64,000 nucleotides of DNA from Betaproteobacteria bacterium (GCA_016861185.1 BOKW01000010.1:1-64000), one strand, 5' to 3'. Numbered from the stretch's first letter, positions 18,719 to 28,525 are shown. Translations and numbers: made by a program. Notes: generated by a model from the sequence alone, not told the origin.

Positions 18719-21700
18719 CTACGCATTCGCTGCCGCGGCCGCCTGCGCCAGCGCGTCGGGGGTCGGCGTGTCGAGCCAGTCGACCTTCGCCATCTTGCGC
18801 ACGATGACGAACTCGTCGCGGTTGGTGCCGATCGTGCCGTAGTAGTTGAAGCCGTAGGCGAGCTGCGCGTAACCGCCGATCATGTGGGTGGGCTTGAGCA
18901 CCGCGCGCGTGACCGAGTTGTGGATGCCGCCGCGCTGGCCGGTGACCTCGCTGCCCGGCGTGTTCACGATCTTCTCCTGTGCGTGGTACATCAGGCACAT
19001 GCCGGGGTTGACGCGCTGGCTGACCACTGCGCGCGCGGCGATCGCGCCGTTGACGTTGTACAGCTCGATCCAGTCGTTGTCGGCGATGCCGGCGGCCTTC
19101 GCATCGTCCTCGGAAATCCACACGACCGGGCCGCCGCGATTGAGCGTCAGCATGATCAGGTTGTCGGTGTAGGTCGAGTGGATACCCCACTTCTGGTGCG
19201 GCGTGATGAAGTTCAGCACCACTTCTTTGTTGCCGTTCGGCCGCAACCCTTTCGCCGGGTTGACCGCCTTCGGGTCGACCGGCGGGCGGTACACGCACAG
19301 CGCTTCGCCGAACGCGCGCATCCACAGGTGGTCCTGATAGAACTGCTGGCGGCCCGACAGCGTGCGCCACGGGATCAGCTCGTGCACGTTGGTGTAGCCC
19401 GCGTTGTACGAGACCTTCTCGCTCTCGAGCCCTGACCACGTAGGCGATGAGATGATCTTGCGCGGCTGCGCCTGGATGTCGCGGAAGCGGATCTTCTCGT
19501 CCTCGCGATGCAGCGCCAGGTGCTTGTGGTCAACGCCGGTAATCCTTCCGAGCGCGTCCCACGCCTTGACCGCGACGTGCCCGTTGGTCTCGGGCGCGAG
19601 CATCAGGATCACTTCGGCGGCGTCGATGTCGGTCTCGATCTTCGGCAGCCCCCGGGTCGGGCCTTCGTCGGTGACCACGCCGTTCAGGTCGCCGAGCGCC
19701 TTGACCTCGTCGGCCGTGTTCCACGCGATGCCCTTGCCGCCGTTGCCGACCTTGGTCATCAACGGCCCCAGCGCGGTGAAGCGCCTGTAGGTGTTCGGGT
19801 AGTCGCGTTCGACGACCGTCATCTGCGGACCGGTTTTGCCCGGGACCAGATCGACTTCGCCCTTGCCCCAGTCCTTGACGTCGAGCGGCTGCGCCAGCTC
19901 GGTCGGCGTGTCGTGCAGCGTGGGCGTCAGAACGAGATCCTTCTCGACGCCGAGATGGCCGACGCACACCTCGGAGAACTTCTTCGCGATGCCCTTGAAG
20001 ATCTCCCAGTCGCTTCTCGCCTGCCACGCCGGGTCCACCGCCGTGGACAGCGGGTGGATGAACGGGTGCATGTCGGAGGTGTTCAGGTCATTCTTCTCGT
20101 ACCAGGTCGCCGTGGGCAGCACGACGTCCGAATACAGCGCGGTCGTGCTCATGCGAAAGTCGATCGTCACCAGCAGATCGAGCTTGCCCTGTGGCGCCTG
20201 CTCGCGCCATTTGACGTCGACCGGCCGCTGCCCGCCCTCTTCGCCGAGATCCTTGCCGAGTACGCCGTGGCTGGTGCCGAGCAGGTGCTTCAGGAAATAC
20301 TCGTGCCCCTTGCCGGAGGAGCCAAGCAGGTTCGAGCGCCAGACGAAGAGGTTGCGCGGGAAGTTGGCCGGGTTGTCCGGGTCGAAACACGACAGCTTCA
20401 GCGAGCCGTCCTTCAACGCCTTCACGGCGTAGTCCTTCGGCTTCATGCCGGCGGCTGCCGCGTCCCTGCAAACCTGCAGCGGATTGGTTTCGAGCTGCGG
20501 CGCGGAAGGCAGCCAGCCCATGCGCTCGGAGCGTGCGTTGAAGTCGATGAAGCTGCCGCGGAAACGCTGCCTGTCGGCGAGCGGCGACAGGATCTCGTCG
20601 ACCTTCAGCTTCTCGTAGCGCCACTGATCGGTATGCGCGTAGAAGAAGCTCGTCGAGTTCTGCTGGCGCGGCGGCCGCACCCAGTCGAGCGCGAACGCGA
20701 GCGGCGTCCAGCCGGTCTGCGGCCGCAGCTTCTCCTGGCCGACGTAATGCGCCCAGCCGCCGCCGCTCTGGCCGATGCACCCGCACAGCATCAGCATGTT
20801 GATGACCGACCGGTAGTTCATGTCCGAGTGGTACCAGTGGTTCATCGCCGCGCCGATGATCACCATCGACTTGCCGTGGGTCTTCGCGGCGTTCTCGGCG
20901 AACTCGCGCGCGAGCCGGATCGCCGCATGGCGGCTGACGCCGGTGATCTTCTCCTGCCACGCCGGCGTGTACGGCGCGTTGTCGTCGTAGTCGCGCGGCA
21001 GATGATCGCCGCCCAGGTTGCGGTCGATGCCGTAGTTGGCGACCATCAGGTCGAACACGGTCGCGACCAGCGTCTGCTCGCCGCCGAGGGCGAGCTTCAG
21101 CGCCGGCACGTTGCGCACGAGCACGTCCTTGAACGGGTTGGACGTGAAGTGCTCGTTTTCGACGCCGCCGAAGTACGGGAAAGCCACCGGCGCGATCTCG
21201 TGTTTGGCCCCGAGCAGCGACAGCGCGAGCCTGACTTCGCGGCCGTCGCGCGCGTCGCGCTTCTCGAGGTTCCACTTGCCGGCGTTGGCGCCCGTTTCGC
21301 CCCAGCGGAAGCCGATCGAGCCGTTCGGCAGCACGATCTGGCCGTTCGCCTCGTCGACCGCGACCGTCTTCCATTCGGGGTTGTTGCTCTGGCCGAGTTT
21401 GTCGTCGAAGTCCGAGGCGCGCACATAGCGGTCGGCGACGTAGCGGTCGCCCGATTTCCTGAGCAGCACCAGCAGCGGCAGGTCGGTGTACTGGCGCGCG
21501 TACTCGTCGAAGTACGGCACCTGCCGGTCGACATGGAACTCCTTCAGGATCACGTGGCCGAGCGCCATGCCGAGGGCGGCGTCGGTGCCCTGTTTCGGAT
21601 GCAACCAGACGTCGGACAGTTTGGCGACCTCCGAATAGTCCGGCGTGATCGCGACCGTCTTCGCGCCCTTGTAGCGGACTTCGGTGAAGAAATGCGCGTC

Positions 21701-22486
21701 GGGCGTGCGCGTCTGCGGAACGTTCGATCCCCACGCGATGATGTAGGTCGAGTTGTACCAGTCGGCCGATTCCGGCACGTCGGTCTGCTCGCCCCAGGTC
21801 TGCGGCGACGACGGCGGCAGGTCGCAGTACCAGTCGTAGAAGCTCATGCACACGCCGCCGATCAGCGACAGATAGCGGCTGCCGGCGGCGTAACTGACCA
21901 TCGACATTGCGGGAATCGGCGAAAAGCCGATCACGCGGTCGGGGCCGAACTTCTTGACCGTGTAAGCGTTGGCCGCGGCGACGATCTCGTTGGCCTCTTC
22001 CCAGGTGCTGCGGATGAAACCGCCGAGTCCGCGCTGGCCTTTGTACTCCGCGCTCTTGACCGGGTCTTCGACGATGCTCGCCCACGCGGCGACCGGGTCC
22101 TTGGTCCTGCGCGCCTCGCGCCACAGGCGGACCAGCCGCCCGCGCACCAGCGGGTACTTCAGCCGGTTGGCCGAATACAGGTACCAGGAGTAGGAGGCGC
22201 CGCGCGAGCAGCCCCTCGGCTCGTGGTTCGGCATGTCGGGCCGCGTGCGCGGATAGTCGGTCTGCTGCGTCTCCCAGGTGACGATGCCGCCCTTCACGTA
22301 GATCTTCCACGAGCACGAGCCGGTGCAGTTGGTCCCGTGGGTGGAGCGCACGATCTTGTCGTGCTGCCAGCGCTTGCGGTAGCCGTCCTCCCAGCGGCGG
22401 TCCTCCTGCGTGACGACGCCGTGGCCGCCGGCAAAAGGCTCGCGCTCCTTCGTGAAGAACAGCAGCCGGTCGAGGAAGTTGCTCAT
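18719..22486 (-). CDS. narG: Respiratory nitrate reductase alpha subunit (Mo-bisMGD)
   Basis: 1255-residue catalytic subunit that reduces nitrate to nitrite in the cytoplasm using a molybdenum bis-MGD cofactor and an N-terminal [4Fe-4S] cluster. The His-Cys3 cluster motif begins at HGTNCTGSCSW. The YNSTYIIAWGSNVPQTRTPD region carries the Asp that coordinates Mo. GEQTDVPESADW and the C-terminal dinucleotide-binding fold (VVWISEDDAKAAGIADNDW and neighbours) are present. Length matches E. coli NarG. The ATG at 22486 starts MSNFLDRLLFFTK. It lies 67 bp downstream of narK2. Confidence 0.98.
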   Translation of the reverse strand: MSNFLDRLLFFTKEREPFAGGHGVVTQEDRRWEDGYRKRWQHDKIVRSTHGTNCTGSCSWKIYVKGGIVTWETQQTDYPRTRPDMPNHEPRGCSRGASYSWYLYSANRLKYPLVRGRLVRLWREARRTKDPVAAWASIVEDPVKSAEYKGQRGLGGFIRSTWEEANEIVAAANAYTVKKFGPDRVIGFSPIPAMSMVSYAAGSRYLSLIGGVCMSFYDWYCDLPPSSPQTWGEQTDVPESADWYNSTYIIAWGSNVPQTRTPDAHFFTEVRYKGAKTVAITPDYSEVAKLSDVWLHPKQGTDAALGMALGHVILKEFHVDRQVPYFDEYARQYTDLPLLVLLRKSGDRYVADRYVRASDFDDKLGQSNNPEWKTVAVDEANGQIVLPNGSIGFRWGETGANAGKWNLEKRDARDGREVRLALSLLGAKHEIAPVAFPYFGGVENEHFTSNPFKDVLVRNVPALKLALGGEQTLVATVFDLMVANYGIDRNLGGDHLPRDYDDNAPYTPAWQEKITGVSRHAAIRLAREFAENAAKTHGKSMVIIGAAMNHWYHSDMNYRSVINMLMLCGCIGQSGGGWAHYVGQEKLRPQTGWTPLAFALDWVRPPRQQNSTSFFYAHTDQWRYEKLKVDEILSPLADRQRFRGSFIDFNARSERMGWLPSAPQLETNPLQVCRDAAAAGMKPKDYAVKALKDGSLKLSCFDPDNPANFPRNLFVWRSNLLGSSGKGHEYFLKHLLGTSHGVLGKDLGEEGGQRPVDVKWREQAPQGKLDLLVTIDFRMSTTALYSDVVLPTATWYEKNDLNTSDMHPFIHPLSTAVDPAWQARSDWEIFKGIAKKFSEVCVGHLGVEKDLVLTPTLHDTPTELAQPLDVKDWGKGEVDLVPGKTGPQMTVVERDYPNTYRRFTALGPLMTKVGNGGKGIAWNTADEVKALGDLNGVVTDEGPTRGLPKIETDIDAAEVILMLAPETNGHVAVKAWDALGRITGVDHKHLALHREDEKIRFRDIQAQPRKIISSPTWSGLESEKVSYNAGYTNVHELIPWRTLSGRQQFYQDHLWMRAFGEALCVYRPPVDPKAVNPAKGLRPNGNKEVVLNFITPHQKWGIHSTYTDNLIMLTLNRGGPVVWISEDDAKAAGIADNDWIELYNVNGAIAARAVVSQRVNPGMCLMYHAQEKIVNTPGSEVTGQRGGIHNSVTRAVLKPTHMIGGYAQLAYGFNYYGTIGTNRDEFVIVRKMAKVDWLDTPTPDALAQAAAAANA

Positions 22487-22553
22487 AGGGGTCTCCGATT
22501 GCGCCTTGCGTTTTCTAGTACGCGCCGGGCGACGGCGCTATTGATCGAAAGGG

Positions 22554-24209
22554 TTACGGGTTCTTCACGTACGCGTTGCGACGCAGGTAGAACCACCAGT
22601 TCAGGACCAGGCAGACCGCATAGAAGGCCGCAAAGCCGTACATCGCGACCTGCGGCGTGCCGGCCTTGATCTGCTCGCCGATCACCACCGGCGCGATGAA
22701 GGCGCCGTACGCGCCGATCGCCGAGGTCCAGCCCAGCACGGGGCCGGCCTTGGTGCGGTCGAAAATCACGCCGATCGTGCGGAAGGTCGACCCGTTGCCG
22801 ATGCCGCTGGCGGCGAACAGCACGATGAACAGCAGCATGAACGGAAGGAAGTACTGCTCGGGGGTGGCCGAGCTGTACGCCAGCAGCATCACGTAGCCGA
22901 CCGCGATCGACGCGACCACCATCACCACCGAAATCACCTGCGTGACGATCGAGCCGCCGACCTTGTCGGAGATCCAGCCGCCGATCGGACGAATGGCCGC
23001 GCCGACGAAGGGGCCGATCCACGCGTAGGTGAACGCCGAGGGTGCGTTGGGGTTTTTCAGCGTATGCGTCATTACCCCGTCGGGGCCCGGCACGTGGCTG
23101 ACGCCGAAGATCACCGCGATCGACAGCGGCAGCGCCATCGAAAAGCCGATGAACGAACCGAAGGTGACGATGTACAGCGCGGTCATCGACCAGGTGTGCT
23201 TGTCGCGGAAGATCTCGAACTGCTTGGCGACGTTCTCCTTCATCGGGCCGAAGGCGGCGAGCTTCATCACCAGCAGGGCCAGGATCACGTCGAGCGGGAT
23301 CGCGACCCACATGCTGATCAGTCCGAGCCCGGTCGGCTTCGGCAGATACAGGTAGAGGATGAGAATCGCCGGCACGAAGGCCAGCGTGTACAGCCAGGTG
23401 ATCTTCAGGAACGCCGGGATCGTTCCGCCGATCTGCGGCGACACGGTCAGCAGGTTGTTCATGCCGAACCAGCACAGGATCGACAGCGGCACCAGCGACA
23501 GCACCCAGGCGAAGCCGGCGTTCTGGATCCAGGTCGGCGTGCCGGCGGCGATCTTGCCGAAGATCCAGCCGCTGTCCTTCTGCAGGATCATCGGCTCGCC
23601 GCCGAGCGCACCGAAAATGCCGACCGTCATCACGAACGGGATGACGATCTGCATCGTCGTGACGCCGAAGTTGCCGATGCCCGCGTTGATGCCAAGCGCG
23701 GTGCCCTGCAGACGCTTCGGGAAGAAGGTGTTGATGTTCGACATCGAGCTGGCGAAGTTGCCGCCGCCCACGCCCGACCACAGCGCGAGCAACTGGAACA
23801 CCCACAGCGGCCACTCGGGGTGCTGCAGCGCGATGCCGGTGCCGATCGCCGGCGACAGCAGCATCGCGGTCGTCAGGAAGATCGTGTTGCGGCCGCCGGC
23901 CAGGCGGATGAAGAACGACGCCGGGATGCGCATCGTCGCGCCGGCGATGCCGGCGATCGCGGTCAGCGTGAACAGCTCGGCCTGCGAGAACGGAAAGCCG
24001 AGGTTGTGCATCTGCACCGTGATGATTCCCCACATCCCCCACACGGCGAAGGCGCACAGCAGCGCCGGCACCGAGATCGCGAGGTTGCGGTAGGCGATCT
24101 TCTTGCCGGTCGATTCCCAGAAGGTCGGGTCCTCGGGGCGCCAGTCGAGGATGTCGGCCCGCGACGTGGGCTTGGGCGGTGCCGCAACACCGGGTTGTAT
24201 CGCGCTCAT
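22554..24209 (-). CDS. narK2: Nitrate/nitrite transporter, NarK2 type
   Basis: 551-residue MFS permease with an extended N-terminus (WRPEDPTFWESTGKKIAYRN) before the first helix and about 12 membrane helices. Nitrate signature segments are GVGGGNFASSMSNINTFFP and ASGIGNGSTFRTIGVIF. NarK2-type proteins usually exchange nitrate for nitrite, removing the product of NarG. The ATG at 24209 has a GGAGAG site. It is preceded by narK1 (41 bp gap) and followed by narG, consistent with a K1-K2 pair feeding the reductase. Confidence 0.95.
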   Translation of the reverse strand: MSAIQPGVAAPPKPTSRADILDWRPEDPTFWESTGKKIAYRNLAISVPALLCAFAVWGMWGIITVQMHNLGFPFSQAELFTLTAIAGIAGATMRIPASFFIRLAGGRNTIFLTTAMLLSPAIGTGIALQHPEWPLWVFQLLALWSGVGGGNFASSMSNINTFFPKRLQGTALGINAGIGNFGVTTMQIVIPFVMTVGIFGALGGEPMILQKDSGWIFGKIAAGTPTWIQNAGFAWVLSLVPLSILCWFGMNNLLTVSPQIGGTIPAFLKITWLYTLAFVPAILILYLYLPKPTGLGLISMWVAIPLDVILALLVMKLAAFGPMKENVAKQFEIFRDKHTWSMTALYIVTFGSFIGFSMALPLSIAVIFGVSHVPGPDGVMTHTLKNPNAPSAFTYAWIGPFVGAAIRPIGGWISDKVGGSIVTQVISVVMVVASIAVGYVMLLAYSSATPEQYFLPFMLLFIVLFAASGIGNGSTFRTIGVIFDRTKAGPVLGWTSAIGAYGAFIAPVVIGEQIKAGTPQVAMYGFAAFYAVCLVLNWWFYLRRNAYVKNP

Positions 24210-24250
24210 CGTTCTCTCCGTTGCTGGTTCGCTTGCGCCGGCGGCGACCT

Positions 24251-25564
24251 TCAGTAGCGCGCCTGCACCTTGCCTTCCGCGCTGAGCAGCGCGTGATGGA
24301 GCACGTCGGTGCGTCGCACCTCGGTCCAGTACATCCAGATCAGCGAGACCCAGACGACGCCGTACATCAGCATGAAGGCGGTCGAGCGCACGCCGGTGAT
24401 GTCGAGCAGCGCGCCGAACATGATCGGCAGCAGGAAGCCGCCGAGGCCGCCGGCGAGCCCGACCACACCCGAGATCGTTCCGATGTTGGCCGGGTAGTCG
24501 TCGGCGATGTACTTGAACACGCTCGCCTTGCCGAAGGCCCAAGCGATGCCCAGGATGAACATCAGGAACGTGAACGTCCACACGTTGTGCGCGAGCGTGA
24601 ACGTGACCGGACCGCTGACCGTCTGGACCGTGTAGGTCGTCGCCGGGTACGACAGCAGGAACAGGCAGATCCAGCTCACCCACATGACCCACCAGGTGAC
24701 CTTGTGCGCGCCCCACTTGTCGCTCATCCAGCCGCCGATGGCGCGCAGCACGCCGCCCGGCAGCGAGAAGCATGCGGCGAGCAGCGCCGCCACGCGGATG
24801 TCGAGGCCGAACTCGCCGACGTAGTAGTTGACCATCCACAGCGACAGCGCGACGTAGCCGCCGAAGACGATCGAGTAGTACTGGCAGTACTTCCAGACGA
24901 TCGGATCGCGCAGCACTTCGAGCTGGCGCCGGTAGGTGATGTGCCCCGGGATCACGTGCTTCGGATCGTGATGCGTGAACATCCAGAAGGCGAGCGCCGT
25001 CACCAGCATGCCGACGGCGTAGACCTGCGGCACCACGGCCCAGCCGAAGGCGACGACCAGCGCGGGCGCGATGAACTTGGTCACCGCCGCGCCCGAGTTG
25101 CCCGCGCCGAAGACGCCCATCGCGAAGCCCTGCTGGCGCTTTTCGAACCAGCGCGCCACGTACGGCGTGCCGACCGAAAACGAGCCGCCGGCCAGGCCCA
25201 CGAACAGTCCGAGCACGAGGAAGTGCCAGAACTCGGTCGCGTAGGAGATCAGCCAGATCGGAACGATCGTGGAGAGCATCAGCAGGAAGAAGACGATGCG
25301 GCCGCCGTACTTGTCGGTCCACATGCCGAGCGGCACGCGGATCAGCGAGCCGGTCAGTACGGGGGTGGCGGTCAGCAGCCCGAACTGGGTGGCATTCAGG
25401 TCGAGCATCTTCTTGATCGGGATCCCGATCACCGCGAACATCATCCAGATCGCGAAGCACACGGTGAACGCCAGCGTGCTCATGATCGCCACCGACCACT
25501 GCTTGGTCTTGAGGCTCGCTCCGCTGTGGGTCTGCTCCTGGACGTGCGTCTGCGTTCCGGCCAT
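24251..25564 (-). CDS. narK1: Nitrate transporter, NarK1 type
   Basis: 437-residue MFS permease with 12 predicted helices. It starts MAGTQTHVQEQTHSG and contains the nitrate-porter segments GLAGGSFSVGTPYVARWF and FGKASVFKYIADDYPANIG. NarK1-type proteins are proposed to be proton-coupled nitrate importers, complementing NarK2 antiport. It is the first gene of the nar operon. The ATG follows GGAGAG. The promoter upstream carries a good FNR-type box (25645-25658). Confidence 0.95.
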   Translation of the reverse strand: MAGTQTHVQEQTHSGASLKTKQWSVAIMSTLAFTVCFAIWMMFAVIGIPIKKMLDLNATQFGLLTATPVLTGSLIRVPLGMWTDKYGGRIVFFLLMLSTIVPIWLISYATEFWHFLVLGLFVGLAGGSFSVGTPYVARWFEKRQQGFAMGVFGAGNSGAAVTKFIAPALVVAFGWAVVPQVYAVGMLVTALAFWMFTHHDPKHVIPGHITYRRQLEVLRDPIVWKYCQYYSIVFGGYVALSLWMVNYYVGEFGLDIRVAALLAACFSLPGGVLRAIGGWMSDKWGAHKVTWWVMWVSWICLFLLSYPATTYTVQTVSGPVTFTLAHNVWTFTFLMFILGIAWAFGKASVFKYIADDYPANIGTISGVVGLAGGLGGFLLPIMFGALLDITGVRSTAFMLMYGVVWVSLIWMYWTEVRRTDVLHHALLSAEGKVQARY

Positions 25565-25617
25565 CGGTGGCTCTCCTGTGCGTGCGGTGCTGCGCTGCGC
25601 GGTCTCGACTGGCGCGC

Positions 25618-25658
25618 ACAGTAGGCGTCCGAACGGGGACTTTTATGATCGGCGTCAA
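25618..25658 (-). promoter_or_regulatory. Candidate FNR-dependent promoter of the nar operon
   Basis: ATGATCGGCGTCAA at 25645-25658 matches TTGAT-N4-ATCAA at 8 of 10 fixed positions. On the minus strand a TACTGT -10-like hexamer (25623-25618) is centred 31 bp downstream, so the box would sit near -41.5 of a start around 25611, giving a leader of about 47 nt to narK1. This is the classical arrangement for FNR activation of nitrate respiration. The remaining sequence up to narX (25659-25820) shows no convincing NarL heptamers. Confidence 0.6.
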
Positions 25659-25820
25659 TACGTACAGGGGCTTCCACCATCGACCTTCGGGGCCTACCTC
25701 CTTGGTAGTAGCAGGGTCATTGCGCCGGCGCGCCGACCCGCGCGGCAGCGGCGGCGGCGCCGCGTATCGTTCGGCCTGTGCGCCGCGGGGCCGCGGCGCA
25801 TCGGTCGACGGAGCGAGCGC

Positions 25821-27719
25821 TTGAACTTCCTGCAGCGTCTGTGGACGCAATCGATCCTGCTGCGCGTGAGCCTCGTGCTCGGCGTGGTGACGCTGCTCGC
25901 GCTGACGGTGATCCTCGTCGCGACGGTGTTCACCGAGCAGTCGACGGGCAAGGCGAGCGCGATCAACGTCGCAGGTTCGTTGCGTATGCAGTCCTATGCG
26001 CTCGCCACGCGCATCGCCGACATGGGCATCGGCGCGCAGGACGGCACGGCCGTGCGCCTCGCGATCGAGGAGTTCGAGCGCCGGCTGCACAGCCCGCGGC
26101 TGCTCGACGGGCTGCCCGGCGACGAGGCCGATCCGCTGCGGGTCGCGCACGCGCGCATCGCCGAGCGCTGGCGGGCGGAGATACGCGCGCACGCCGAGGC
26201 CGCGATCGCCGACGCGCGCCAGCGGACGGCCTTTCTCGCCGAGGTCGACGGCTTCGTCGCCGAGGTCAACCGCTTCGTCGAGGCGCTCGAAGCCGACCTC
26301 GAAAGCCGCATCCAGTGGCTACGCGTCTGGCTCGGCGTCGCTTTCTTCGTGATCGTCGTGCTGGTGATCACCGCGATCTTCCTGCTGCACGTCGAGGTGT
26401 TCCAGCCGTTGTCGGACCTGCTGCGCTCGGCGCGTGCGGTGCGCACCGGGTCGTTCCGCGCGCGCGTGTCGTCGACCGGCCCGGACGAAATGGGACAGCT
26501 CGGGCAGGCGTTCAATACGATGGTCGAGCAGCTCGCGCGGCTGTACGGCTCGCTCGAAAGGCAGGTCGCCGAGAAGACCGCCGACCTCGAACGCAAGAAC
26601 CGCTCGCTCGCGCTGCTGTACGAGACGACGCGCGGCCTGTCGGAAAAACCGCTCGACACCGCCACACTGGCCACCGTGCTCGAAAACCTCAAGCGCGTGC
26701 TCGGCGTCGAAGGCGGGGTCATCTGCGTGCACCGCGGCGACGTCCAGCGCGGCTTTCCGCTGGTGCGCGACGAGGCCGTGCCGGGCGATCTGTGCGCGCC
26801 CGACCGCTGCGCCGACTGCCACAGCCACGGCAAGCTTGCGTGGCGGCTCGAGTCGACCGAACGCGGCGAGCGGCGCGTCGTCAGCGTGCCGCTGATCGAC
26901 AGCGGCACCAGCTACGGCGTGATGCCGCTCGCACTCGCGCCGGGCAAGGGGCTCGAGCCGTGGCAGCTCGAGCTGGCGGAAACGATCGGCCGCCATATCG
27001 GGGCCGCGCTGGCCGCCGCCGAGCGGCGCGAAGAGCACCAGCGGCTGGCGCTGCTGGAGGAGCGCTCGGCCATCGCGCGCGAGCTGCACGACTCGCTCGC
27101 GCAGTCGCTGTCGTACACCAAGATCCAGTTGATGCGGCTGTCGACGCTGATCGAGGGTCGGGCCGGCCGGCCGGAAGCGCAGCAGGTGCTGACCGAGCTG
27201 CGCGAAGGGGTGGCGAGCGCGTACCGGCAGCTGCGCGAGCTGCTGACGACTTTCCGGCTGAAAGCCGGCGGCGACGGCCTGGCCGCGGCGCTGCGCGAGA
27301 CGGTCGCCGAGTTCGAACGCCATTCGGGCGTGCGGGTCGCGGTCGAGGACGAGCTGATCGGCATCGAGCTGTCCGCGAACGAACAGATCCACGTGCTGCA
27401 GATCGTGCGCGAGGCGCTGACCAACGTCGAGAAGCACGCGCGCGCGCGGCACGTCACGCTGAAGCTGCAGCGCGAGGAAAACCGCGCGATCTGCGTGACG
27501 ATCGACGACGACGGCGTGGGCATCGACCCGCGCGGATCGCCGCGGCATCATTTCGGCCTGGCGATCATGCGCGATCGCGCGGCGCTGCTGGGCGGGCGGA
27601 TCGAAATCGGCCGGCGCGAAGGCGGCGGCACCCGGGTGCAGCTTCGTTTCGTCGCGGCCACCGCGTTCGCCGCATCCGCCGCGAAGGAACCCGCACGATC
27701 GTCCGTGGAGGCGAACTGA
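25821..27719 (+). CDS. narX: Nitrate/nitrite sensor histidine kinase NarX
   Basis: 632-residue membrane sensor kinase. Order: first TM helix (residues ~10-32), periplasmic four-helix sensor with the nitrate-binding P-box GSLRMQSYALA, second TM (~170-192), HAMP, a signalling helix, a GAF-like central module with cysteines at 325, 330 and 333, then HisKA_3 with phospho-accepting His423 (ARELHDSLAQS) and the HATPase domain (REALTNVEKHA, DDGVGIDP). The start is a TTG at 25821 after GGAG; upstream frame does not look coding. It is divergent from narK1 and 4 bp from narL. Confidence 0.95.
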   Translation: MNFLQRLWTQSILLRVSLVLGVVTLLALTVILVATVFTEQSTGKASAINVAGSLRMQSYALATRIADMGIGAQDGTAVRLAIEEFERRLHSPRLLDGLPGDEADPLRVAHARIAERWRAEIRAHAEAAIADARQRTAFLAEVDGFVAEVNRFVEALEADLESRIQWLRVWLGVAFFVIVVLVITAIFLLHVEVFQPLSDLLRSARAVRTGSFRARVSSTGPDEMGQLGQAFNTMVEQLARLYGSLERQVAEKTADLERKNRSLALLYETTRGLSEKPLDTATLATVLENLKRVLGVEGGVICVHRGDVQRGFPLVRDEAVPGDLCAPDRCADCHSHGKLAWRLESTERGERRVVSVPLIDSGTSYGVMPLALAPGKGLEPWQLELAETIGRHIGAALAAAERREEHQRLALLEERSAIARELHDSLAQSLSYTKIQLMRLSTLIEGRAGRPEAQQVLTELREGVASAYRQLRELLTTFRLKAGGDGLAAALRETVAEFERHSGVRVAVEDELIGIELSANEQIHVLQIVREALTNVEKHARARHVTLKLQREENRAICVTIDDDGVGIDPRGSPRHHFGLAIMRDRAALLGGRIEIGRREGGGTRVQLRFVAATAFAASAAKEPARSSVEAN

Positions 27720-27723
27720 ACCG

Positions 27724-28398
27724 ATGCCGATGGAGAACGCGCAAACCGTGCTGGTCGTCGACGACCACCCGTTGTTCCGCAAGGGGGTCGCCCAGCTTCT
27801 CGCGATGGACGCCGGCATCCACGTCGTCGGCGAAGCGGGCAACAAGGGCGAGGCGCTGAGGCTCGCCGCACAGCACGACCCCGACCTGATCCTGCTCGAC
27901 CTCAATCTCAAGGGCGAAAGCGGACTCGATATCCTGGCCGCGCTGAAGGAGGAGGACCCATCGCGGCGCGTCGTGATGCTGACGGTGTCGGACGCGCCCG
28001 AGGACCTGATCGGCGCGATCCGGGCCGGCGCGGACGGCTACCTGCTGAAAGACATGGAGCCGGAGGATCTGCTCGGCCGCGTGCGCGAGGCGCTGTCGGG
28101 CACGACCGTGATCGGCGATGCGCTCGCCGGCCGGCTCGCTTCGGCGCTGCGGCAGGAGGCGCAGGACACGAGCCGCGGTCCGAAGCGCGATCTGCGGGAA
28201 CTCACCGAGCGCGAGCAGGCGGTGCTGCGCTGCGTGGCCGACGGCATGAGCAACAAGCTGATCGCGCGCGCGCTGAACATCACCGAGGGCACGGTCAAGG
28301 TGCACGTCAAGCACCTGCTGAAGAAGCTCTCGTTCCGCTCGCGGGTCGAAGCCGCCGTCTGGGCCGCCGAGCAGGGACTGCGCAGCGCCGCGAAATAG
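27724..28398 (+). CDS. narL: Nitrate/nitrite response regulator NarL
   Basis: 224-residue cytoplasmic response regulator. The receiver domain has VVDDHPLFRKG and phospho-acceptor Asp59 (LILLDLNLKG), plus KDMEPEDLL at the lysine loop. The C-terminal LuxR-type HTH (LTEREQAVLRCVADGMSNKLIARALNITEG in pieces) binds DNA. It is the partner of NarX, 4 bp upstream, and would tune the nar operon to nitrate. The start MPMENAQTVLVVDDHP could also be the second Met. Confidence 0.96.
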   Translation: MPMENAQTVLVVDDHPLFRKGVAQLLAMDAGIHVVGEAGNKGEALRLAAQHDPDLILLDLNLKGESGLDILAALKEEDPSRRVVMLTVSDAPEDLIGAIRAGADGYLLKDMEPEDLLGRVREALSGTTVIGDALAGRLASALRQEAQDTSRGPKRDLRELTEREQAVLRCVADGMSNKLIARALNITEGTVKVHVKHLLKKLSFRSRVEAAVWAAEQGLRSAAK

Positions 28399-28498
28399 CC
28401 CGGCTTCGCCCCGCTTTGCGGGCGGCTGCAAGGTCGGCCCGCCGCTCAAGCGCCCGGCGCGCGCGCCGAACCTGCAGTCGGGACGTACGTCCAAAGGT

Positions 28499-28525
28499 CT
28501 GGCACTCGCGCCGCGCGAGTGCTCA
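28499..28525 (+). promoter_or_regulatory. CIRCE-like operator (HrcA-type heat-shock control)
   Basis: The arms GCACTC (28502-28507) and GAGTGC (28517-28522) are perfect inverted complements separated by exactly 9 bp, as in the CIRCE consensus TTAGCACTC-N9-GAGTGCTAA; 15 of the 18 arm positions match. It lies about 130 bp upstream of the Lon-like AAA ATPase gene. A TTGACT -35-like word follows at 28544, but no good -10 was found. The rest of 28399-28651 contains nothing else I can support. Confidence 0.55.

Noticed and set aside
25694..25708. CTACC-N5-GGTAG inverted repeat as a NarL site
   Set aside because: NarL 7-2-7 sites need TACYYMT-type heptamers with a longer spacing; this repeat has only 5 bp between its arms and lacks the consensus.
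25269..25820. N-terminal extension of NarX by 184 codons
   Set aside because: It would run antisense through the start of narK1 and its FNR box and does not look like NarX; the TTG with GGAG at 25821 gives a normal-length protein.
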